9,956 bases of DNA from NCBI GenBank assembly GCA_031278835.1, contig JAITJP010000030.1:1-9956 (forward strand), in the 5' to 3' direction. Source of the stretch: Deltaproteobacteria bacterium. Its GTDB lineage: Bacteria > Desulfobacterota > Desulfarculia > Adiutricales > Adiutricaceae. The first letter of the stretch is position 1. Each line of letters starts with the position of its first letter. Shown piece after piece: positions 4,108-9,956 of the stretch. The notes beneath the pieces are model-generated. The model saw only the letters and a program-made list of their open reading frames with translations, searched no databases and was not told the origin of the DNA. Made by a program: the position numbers and the translations under genes.

Positions 4108-7095
4108 TTAAATCGAATCGCCGGAATCGGGCCCGGGCGGGTTTTGACTGTTTTCCTTTTCCGGATTGGGGGCATTGGGGGAATTTTGACCCTGGGCTGA
4201 GGGCGGGGAGCGTAATTCCAGGGGTTCAAAGGTAGGATGGCTTTTTTCTTGGTCCTCTGGAGTTGGCTCGGTCGGTAAGGGGGTTAGGTAAGGTTTTTCG
4301 CCAACAAAGAGAAATCCTCTGGCCTTTAGGGGGCATTTTTCCGGTAAGGGTAGATTGGCGATCTCTAGGGTCAGGCAGGCTTGGCCTTGGAGCCAAGCGT
4401 CCCGGCCGATGATTAGGCGCTCGATAGAATCCAAATTACCTTCGGCTATGGCCCTGGCGATTTGTTGACCGGGCTGGGGTGAGGTCTGGGCGATGACTTT
4501 TAGGTAATCAACGGTGGGGTAATTAAGCTTTATGGCCAAACCCAACATGGACCAGGCCGTGTCTCGATCAAGACCTTGGTCGGCCGGAAGGGCCAGGGCC
4601 CTTTCGGCCAGTTCATCGCTGGCCCCGGTGGAGGCTCCGGCTAAGCGGGTCAGACGGGCCCGAAGTTGACCGGGTTCGCTTATGGCTAGGGCTTTGTCCA
4701 GTTCTCCATGGTCAAGTAAAATGTAGGCCTGATCTTGGACCGAGAGAGAGGAATCGGGCGGTTCATCCAGGGCCGAGAGACGATAGTAATCTCTCCTATT
4801 GGCCGATTCCCGGCTGGTGAGGATGGCCAGGCCCGGGACCCAGAAATTAAATTCCTCGGCCAAGATGGAGGCCGGCAGGCCGTGTAGATGCCTTAGTCTG
4901 GCCAGGGTCTCAAGTTCGGGAAGCAGGGTGGAGGGATCGTGCTCAAAGGCTTGATCCAGATACCAAAGGGCCCCTTCCAAATCGTCTCGGGCAAACAGTT
5001 CCCAACCAGCCGCCCGGTTAAGCCAAGGTTGGTTGGGCCAGATTTTTAACAAATCCCCTAGCCGGGCCGATCTCAGGTCGGCCGGCAGACAGAGACTGGC
5101 CAGATAAGCCAGATCGGGATCGTTTTGATCTTCGTTGGTTAAGGCTTCAAGTTCTAGGCATAAACCCAACAAGCGATCCGGACCCAAGACTTTAAGCAAA
5201 TAACCCAAGGTCCAGGGGTCTCTGGGAAAGTCACCCACCCGGCCCAAAAGTATGGCCGCGGCCCGGGGGCTATTGCTGGCCAAGAGATCCAGCCACAAAG
5301 GGGTCCATAAACTGCCCGGTCTATTCCAGCGGGCCTGGGCCTCGATGACTGGGAGACGTTCCGAGGGTTCCAAGAGATCGAGCATCCTGGCCGGGTGAAC
5401 CCCGGAGAGGGCCGAAAGGACCCTTTTGATGGGTTTTTTGGGATTGACCTTGGCCGAGGTGGGCGGATTGATTAAAACGTAATCCGCGTCCGTGGGCAAA
5501 AGCTTGGGGGCGCCTTGTCGATGGGTCACGGGTGGGCCGTCGGGTTTTTCCAAAGCGTAGACGGCTTCCCATTCAAACAAGGGACTGGCCCCGGCCACGT
5601 TATAAACCAGATCCTGACCTTGCTCGAGTTCGGGAATGTTTTCCAGATTTTCGATAAAACTCTCCTGGGAGTAACTGGTAATGGTAAAATCACCCCTGGG
5701 CCGATTAAAGGAAACGGCCGCTCCCGCGGCGACTGGATGCTTTAAGTCGCCAACGGTCACCACCACCGGGGCGCTAAGCCCGTTATAGGCGTGGATCAGA
5801 CCGGGCTTACCCATTTTATTTTTTTCCAACCAAATGACCGTGACCGTGGCGATCAAAATAAGCGAGAAAAAAAGTAACCAGCGCCTATACTTGAGGCTGA
5901 AATTCATCGGCCCAGCGGTTATGACCTTTTGGTCAAGGCGGCCCTTTAAGGTCGAGGGCGGCGGCTCGGGCACGTAAAGGGGTTCCGGGGCCTCCAAAGG
6001 CGCTTCGTCCAGCCCTCGCCATGAAAGAACCGTTTCCTCGACTTCCAAAAGCCTGGCCAGAAAAAAGAGTCTTAAATATTCTATGACTTCTTCAAGACCA
6101 TGAATCTCCCCGCTTAAGGCCTTGCGCCCTTTGGGCCGTACGGTCGGAAATTTTTCCAGTTTTTCTAAAAGTTCTTTTTCGGCCACATAGTCCGGCCCCA
6201 AGTCTGAGGGCTCCAAAGGCTCCTGGCTTTCCTCAAAAGGTTTTTCCCCCGAAAAAGCTTGGTCTGCCAAACCAGGGCTAAGCCAAGCCTCTTTCACGGC
6301 TTTTTCCGAATCAAGGGTTTTTGAAGCTTCCTGACCAAGGTCGTCTTGACCTAAAACGGCCTGGGAAGAATGGTCCGAGCTTTTTTCCAAGGCCGGTGAG
6401 AAGAGGGCTTTAGTTCGGGTTTGTTGGTAAGCCGAGTGGGTTTTTTGGTAAAGCTCGTCTAAGGGTTGACCTAGGTTTCGTAGTAAGCCCAGTAGGTGGG
6501 TTAAGGTCGCGTCGACTAGGGCCCTAAGTTGATTAAGCTCCAGTTTTATTTCTTTTTTGGCCCAAGCTTGAGCCGGAGTGAGATTGACCTTAAGGCGCTC
6601 AAGGTTATTTATGACTCGGGAAAGGGTTGAGAGAAGATCGGCCCAGCCGCGACCCAGGGTCTCGGCCAAGTTTATATGGGCCTCCCTGGTCCTACGGTTA
6701 TGGAGCCAGAGGCGCCGGTCGATTTTTTGGATCTCGCCGTCCAATCTGGCCTTGTAAGGCAAATCTATTTCTTCATCAGGCCTTTCCAAAAGGTCTTGAA
6801 GTTTGGTTTTGAGGGATTCCCGTTCAAATAAGGCGTGACCCAGTTCCTTGGGATAGAGATGATCCAGATCGGCTATGGAACCCTGGGCGTGGGAACTAAG
6901 TCCTGGCACGGGTAGGCTAACCGTGGATATTGACCGATAAAGCCCCTGAAAGCGAGGGGAGTCCAAAACCTCGTAAAACTCTGGGCCATAAGAAAAATCA
7001 GCGATCTGGTTTTTGGCCTTTTCGAGGGCTGGGGACTTGGCCTCGTTTTTTTCGGAACCCTTGTTTGGGTCTTTCTGATCGGGAGGTTGGGTCAT
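4108..7095 (-). CDS. Large one-pass membrane protein with TPR-like repeats, function unknown
   Basis: A 995-residue protein I cannot assign to a named family. Residues 1-35 are polar and disordered-looking. Residues 75-215 are helical and charged, possibly coiled coil. Residues 230-300 are acidic linker, 330-360 an amphipathic helix, 364-382 proline-rich. One clear membrane segment is WLLFFSLILIATVTVIWL (406-423), preceded by LKYRR. Next comes a small beta-rich domain (about 432-515) with HAYNGLSAPVVVTVGD, a GDFTITS strand and LVYNVAGASPLFEWEAVY. An alpha-helical part (about 555-905) contains at least one good TPR-type unit (about 692-722, WELFARDDLEGALWYLDQAF) and a likely second (788-806). 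Residues 935-995 are Pro/Glu/Asn-rich and disordered-looking. It probably has one large domain on each side of the inner membrane. It follows pepA by 17 bp, so the two should share a transcript; AAGGG lies 11 nt before the ATG, a weak ribosome binding site. Confidence 0.85.
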   Translation of the reverse strand: MTQPPDQKDPNKGSEKNEAKSPALEKAKNQIADFSYGPEFYEVLDSPRFQGLYRSISTVSLPVPGLSSHAQGSIADLDHLYPKELGHALFERESLKTKLQDLLERPDEEIDLPYKARLDGEIQKIDRRLWLHNRRTREAHINLAETLGRGWADLLSTLSRVINNLERLKVNLTPAQAWAKKEIKLELNQLRALVDATLTHLLGLLRNLGQPLDELYQKTHSAYQQTRTKALFSPALEKSSDHSSQAVLGQDDLGQEASKTLDSEKAVKEAWLSPGLADQAFSGEKPFEESQEPLEPSDLGPDYVAEKELLEKLEKFPTVRPKGRKALSGEIHGLEEVIEYLRLFFLARLLEVEETVLSWRGLDEAPLEAPEPLYVPEPPPSTLKGRLDQKVITAGPMNFSLKYRRWLLFFSLILIATVTVIWLEKNKMGKPGLIHAYNGLSAPVVVTVGDLKHPVAAGAAVSFNRPRGDFTITSYSQESFIENLENIPELEQGQDLVYNVAGASPLFEWEAVYALEKPDGPPVTHRQGAPKLLPTDADYVLINPPTSAKVNPKKPIKRVLSALSGVHPARMLDLLEPSERLPVIEAQARWNRPGSLWTPLWLDLLASNSPRAAAILLGRVGDFPRDPWTLGYLLKVLGPDRLLGLCLELEALTNEDQNDPDLAYLASLCLPADLRSARLGDLLKIWPNQPWLNRAAGWELFARDDLEGALWYLDQAFEHDPSTLLPELETLARLRHLHGLPASILAEEFNFWVPGLAILTSRESANRRDYYRLSALDEPPDSSLSVQDQAYILLDHGELDKALAISEPGQLRARLTRLAGASTGASDELAERALALPADQGLDRDTAWSMLGLAIKLNYPTVDYLKVIAQTSPQPGQQIARAIAEGNLDSIERLIIGRDAWLQGQACLTLEIANLPLPEKCPLKARGFLFVGEKPYLTPLPTEPTPEDQEKSHPTFEPLELRSPPSAQGQNSPNAPNPEKENSQNPPGPDSGDSI

Positions 7096-7112
7096 ACTGA
7101 GAAAAACCCTTA

Positions 7113-8609
7113 CTAAAGGGTGGCTATTGGGCTTACCGAGTCCAGGAGAAATCTAAGCAAAGTTCTAACTCCATAGCCGGTGGCCCCTTCGGGGCAGTGG
7201 GGCTTGGCCGTGGTATTTCTGGCCGCTCCGACGATGTCCAGGTGAGCCCAAGGCAGATTGGCTTCGATAAAACGCCTTAAAAAAAGCGCCCCCACGATGG
7301 CCCCGCCGGCCCTGGAGCCTGATTCTTTAAAATCGGCCAGATCGCTTTTAAGTTTTTCGTCATAGCCTTCATACAAAGGCAAGGGCCAAAAATCCTCGGC
7401 CGCGGCCCTAAAGGCCTTGGTCAGATCGTCATTTAAGCTAAGGTCGTTACAAAAAAATCCGGCCATGGATTCGCCCAAACCCACCAGGCAAGCCCCGGTC
7501 AAGGTGGCTAGATCGATTATTCGAGAGGGCTTGTATCTCTGAGCCAAGGTCAGGGCGTCGGCTAAAATAACCCGCCCTTCGGCGTCGGTATTGACTATCT
7601 CGATGGTCTGGCCAGATAAGGTGGTGATGATGTCGCCTGGCCTAAAGGCCCCGCCGTCTGGTAAGTTTTCCGCCAAGGGCAGTACCCCCACCAAGTGGAC
7701 GGGAATCTTAAGATCAGCCGCGGCGATGATGGTGAAAAAAACCGTGGCCGCCCCGGCCATGTCGGTTTTCATCAAAGACATGTTCTCGGGCGGCTTTAGG
7801 CAAAAGCCTCCGCTGTCAAAGGTCACCCCTTTTCCGACCAAGGCGATGGGGCCCAGGTTTTCATTAGCCCCTTGGCCCTGGTATTCCACTATGACCATCC
7901 TCGGGGGGTGAAGGCTTCCCCCGCCCACGGCCAAAACGCCGCCGGCCCCTTCCTCGGCCAGTTTCTTTTCGTCCCAAACGGTGACGCTGACCCCATGGTC
8001 CTGGCCTATTTTCGAGGCCTGATAAGCCATGATCTCCGGGTAAAGTAAGTTGGCCGGTCTATCGATAAAGGACCTGGCTTGAAGCTGAGCCTTGCCGGCC
8101 AGGCTGGCGTAATGTATGGCCCACTGGGCATTTTCCCGCCCAATGCCCTGGTCATTGTCGAGTATGTAAACTTCCTTAAGCCTAAGCGGCTTTTCTTCGC
8201 TTTTGCTCTTGTAGACCTGCCTGGGCTCCAAGGCCAGGGTTAGCCCCAAGGTGATCCATTCCACCACGCTAAGTAAGTCCAGGGGAAGTTTGGGCACGAT
8301 AAAAGTGGCCTTTTCCACCCCCAGGTCTTTAAGCTTTTTACTGGCCAGGGCCGTTGACTCCAATAGCCCGGCCTTGGTGAGCTGAGCCAGGCCCACCACC
8401 AAAAGCCACTCCCCCATCCCGGCGCTTAAAACAAAGACCTCGGATTTGCCCACCTGAAAGGCTCCGCTTTCAATCAGCGGTGAAATTAAGCCCCCATAGG
8501 GTTCCAGCTTGGCGTCGGCCTGACTATCCCCCGGAGCGGTGGGAACGAAAATAACCGTGGCCGGACCAACAAAGCCAGTTTTTTGACTTACTTTATACTC
8601 GATTTTCAT
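7113..8609 (-). CDS. pepA: Leucyl aminopeptidase, M17 family
   Basis: A cytosolic two-metal aminopeptidase, normally hexameric, that removes N-terminal residues (leucine preferred) from peptides; 498 residues, typical for the family. The N-terminal domain (1-170) is divergent, as is usual. The catalytic domain has GKGVTFDSGG (259-268), KTDMAGAA (281-288) and the signature NTDAEGRVILADAL (340-353). All expected metal ligands and catalytic residues are present with a constant offset of +10 from bovine numbering: Lys260, Asp265, Asp283, Asp342, Glu344, with catalytic Lys272 and Arg346. GSRAGGAIVGALFL and WAHLDIVGAAR close the domain. The ATG has GGGAAAG four nt upstream, and no signal peptide is seen. 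E. coli PepA also binds DNA, but nothing here shows that role. It is first in a two-gene unit with the membrane protein, and a terminator-like hairpin lies in its leader. Confidence 0.96.
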   Translation of the reverse strand: MKIEYKVSQKTGFVGPATVIFVPTAPGDSQADAKLEPYGGLISPLIESGAFQVGKSEVFVLSAGMGEWLLVVGLAQLTKAGLLESTALASKKLKDLGVEKATFIVPKLPLDLLSVVEWITLGLTLALEPRQVYKSKSEEKPLRLKEVYILDNDQGIGRENAQWAIHYASLAGKAQLQARSFIDRPANLLYPEIMAYQASKIGQDHGVSVTVWDEKKLAEEGAGGVLAVGGGSLHPPRMVIVEYQGQGANENLGPIALVGKGVTFDSGGFCLKPPENMSLMKTDMAGAATVFFTIIAAADLKIPVHLVGVLPLAENLPDGGAFRPGDIITTLSGQTIEIVNTDAEGRVILADALTLAQRYKPSRIIDLATLTGACLVGLGESMAGFFCNDLSLNDDLTKAFRAAAEDFWPLPLYEGYDEKLKSDLADFKESGSRAGGAIVGALFLRRFIEANLPWAHLDIVGAARNTTAKPHCPEGATGYGVRTLLRFLLDSVSPIATL

Positions 8610-8637
8610 TCAACTTTCCCAGTTTCAAAAAAAAATT

Positions 8638-8676
8638 AAAAAAATCTAAGCCAAAGACCGCCCATTGCCCTTGGCT
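8638..8676 (-). terminator. Terminator-like hairpin in the pepA leader
   Basis: On the minus strand AGCCAA (8676-8671) pairs with TTGGCT (8654-8649) over a 16-nt loop. TAGA and then seven T (8644-8638) follow. The T run ends 28 nt before the pepA ATG. It could terminate transcription of the small upstream ORF, or act as an attenuator controlling pepA read-through. A six-pair stem is weak. Confidence 0.35.
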
Positions 8677-8745
8677 CAAGCGCCCCTTGGAAAAAAAATC
8701 CCTGGGGCTCCAATAAAAAACTTTTAGCTTAACTCCCAAATTAGC

Positions 8746-8868
8746 CTAAGGCGGCCTTATTTTTTTTATCGCGGATGCTAGAGGCGCCCGCTCAGCCAGA
8801 CCATCAAACCCACGGGAGTATTTTTTAAACGCTTTGGCGATGGTCAATTTTTCGCCGGCCATGACCAT
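8746..8868 (-). CDS. Possible small basic protein or leader peptide upstream of pepA
   Basis: A 40-codon ORF beginning MVMAGEKLTIAKAFKKYSRG and ending KKIRPP, bounded upstream by an in-frame TAG (8880-8878). What favours it is an AGGGAG ribosome binding site six nt before the ATG, better than those of the large genes in this window. The peptide is basic and could form an amphipathic helix; it has no leucine run of the classical leader-peptide kind, and I recognise no family. Its start codon lies in a 7-bp inverted repeat (ATGGTCA 8840-8846, TGACCAT 8862-8868) that could restrict initiation. It points toward pepA, 136 bp away, with a terminator-like hairpin between. It may also be a decayed gene fragment or chance. 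Confidence 0.35.
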   Translation of the reverse strand: MVMAGEKLTIAKAFKKYSRGFDGLAERAPLASAIKKIRPP

Positions 8869-9089
8869 TTTGGCTCCCTAAACCGTCCAGTCAAGGGCCG
8901 CTACGCTTAAACCCTTGACAGTCCTGGTTTTTACGGAGCCTTGGAAGAGTCATGGCCGTCAAAAAAAACGCTTGTTTTGGTTTACTCTCTAACCCTATAT
9001 TTTGTTTTTAACCATCGGGGTCTTGCCGCGACTTATCACTCTAAAACCCATAAAACAAGATTTGGGCCAAAATTTTTTCGCCTTGTTCA
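8869..9089. other. Spacer between the small ORF and the tandem array
   Basis: No gene is recognised. The minus strand may carry the promoter for the small ORF and pepA, but I see no convincing pair of boxes. An 8-bp inverted repeat, CTTGTTTT (8971-8978) with AAAACAAG (9052-9059), has a long 73-nt gap. A + strand open frame running from here into the array is low-complexity and not supported. Confidence 0.4.
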
Positions 9090-9924
9090 GGTTTGCTTTG
9101 AGGCTGAGTTTTTGGACCAGAACTGGCTGATGGTTTGGGCCTGGTTTAAGGCTCAGTTTATTGGCCAGAACTGGCGCTGAACGTTTAGGCTCAGGTTTAA
9201 AGCTAAGCTTTTGGCCAGTACGGGGCCGATGGTTTGGGCCTGGTTTAAGGCTCAGTTTATTAGCCAGAACTGGGCCCGTTTGTTTTGGCTCGGTTTAAGG
9301 CTCAGTTTTTAGACAGAACGGGGCGCCGGTCGTTTTGGCCTTGGTTTAAGGCTCAATTTTTTAGCCAGATCTGGGACTAATCGTTTAGGCCCGGTTTAAG
9401 GCTGAGTTTATTAGCCAGAACGGTTGTCTATCGTTTTGGCCAGGTTTAAGGCTAAGTTTATTGGCCAGAACGGGGCCGATTGTTTAGGCCCGGTTTAAAG
9501 CTCAGTTTTTTCCAGAACTGGGACTAATCGTTTAGGCCCGGTTTAAGGTTTAGTTTTTTGACCAGAACGGGGCGCCGGTCGTTTTGGCCTAGTTTAAGGC
9601 TCAGTTTTAGTCTTAACGGCGCCGATGGTTTGGGTCCTGGTTTAAGGCTCTGTTTATTGGCCAGAACTGGGACTAATCGTTTAGGCCCGGTTTAAGGCTG
9701 AGTTTATTAGCCAAAACGGCGCCGATGGTTTAGGCCCGGTTTAAGGCTCAGTTTTTTAGCCAAAACGGGGCCGATGGTTTTGGCCTTGGTTTAAGGCTGA
9801 GTTTATTAGCCAGAACGGTGACTAATCGTTTAGGCCCGGTTTAAGGCTGAGATTATTAGCCAAAACGGCGCCGATGGTTTAGGCCATGGTTTAAGGCTTA
9901 GTTTTTAACCAAAACGGGGCCGAT
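9090..9924. repeat. Tandem array: about 17 units of about 50 bp with three-unit super-period
   Basis: Units begin GGTTTAAGGCT (or a close variant) at 9090, 9143, 9194, 9242, 9292, 9343, 9393, 9443, 9492, 9540, 9591, 9639, 9689, 9738, 9788, 9838 and 9888, so spacing is 48-53 bp. The typical unit reads GGTTTAAGGCT, AGTTTATT, AGCCAGAACGG, then GGCCGATGG and TTTAGGCCC. The first unit is degenerate, and the last loses the pattern near 9925. The variant GACTAATCG occurs at 9375, 9522, 9671 and 9820, that is, every third unit. The period is not a multiple of three and frames are broken, so it is non-coding. Each unit carries a short GGCT/AGCC hairpin. Neither a known repeat family nor cas genes are apparent. 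Confidence 0.93.
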
Positions 9925-9956
9925 CTCGAATTGCTCAATAAACGGCCGTTACGGGG

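Noticed and set aside
8941..9180. 79-codon + strand ORF entering the tandem array
   Set aside because: Its second half is simply translated array (FKAQF, FEAEF-type repeats), the unit length of about 50 bp breaks the frame, and no ribosome binding site is evident.
9090..9924. CRISPR array
   Set aside because: Units are about 50 bp with imperfect repeats, and the would-be spacers are related to each other and recur (GACTAATCG every third unit). No cas gene or AT-rich leader is present. It is a plain tandem repeat.

Overview
The window looks like a chromosomal stretch from a Gram-negative-type bacterium with roomy intergenic DNA. The four confident genes fill only about 64% of it. No 16S rRNA or lineage marker is present. 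The gene content (an M17 aminopeptidase next to a large one-pass membrane protein with TPR-like repeats, plus a thiamine pyrophosphokinase) would fit a deltaproteobacterial or Desulfobacterota-like genome, but that is a weak inference. Two composition traits run through the window: the tetramer GGCC is very common in genes and spacers alike, and spacers are full of T/A homopolymers of 7-10 bases.

Layout, left to right: 1-598 has no gene; it begins with A/C-rich DNA holding a short direct repeat. 599-1543 (+) is a P1-family (S58) autoprocessing aminopeptidase/hydrolase. The convergent spacer 1544-2086 carries hairpin and T-run terminators for both strands. 2087-3022 (-) is a thiamine pyrophosphokinase with an unexpected Lys/Ala/Pro/Ser/Thr tail like histone H1. 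3023-4107 is a gene-free kilobase with an AT-rich, GGCC-free island flanked by two copies of a 35-nt repeat. 4108-7095 (-) is a 995-residue membrane protein of unknown function, and 7113-8609 (-) is leucyl aminopeptidase (PepA, M17), 17 bp upstream of it, almost certainly in one operon. Upstream of pepA lie a possible 40-codon ORF with a good ribosome binding site (8746-8868) and a terminator-like hairpin at 8638-8676, an arrangement that resembles a leader or attenuator. 9090-9924 is a non-coding tandem array of about 17 units of about 50 bp with a three-unit higher-order period.

Functionally, the window pairs two unrelated peptidases (P1/S58 and M17) with one vitamin B1 cofactor enzyme; nothing ties them into a single pathway. 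The most unusual items are the satellite-like array, the basic tail on the kinase, the uncharacterised membrane protein co-transcribed with pepA, and the AT-rich island.
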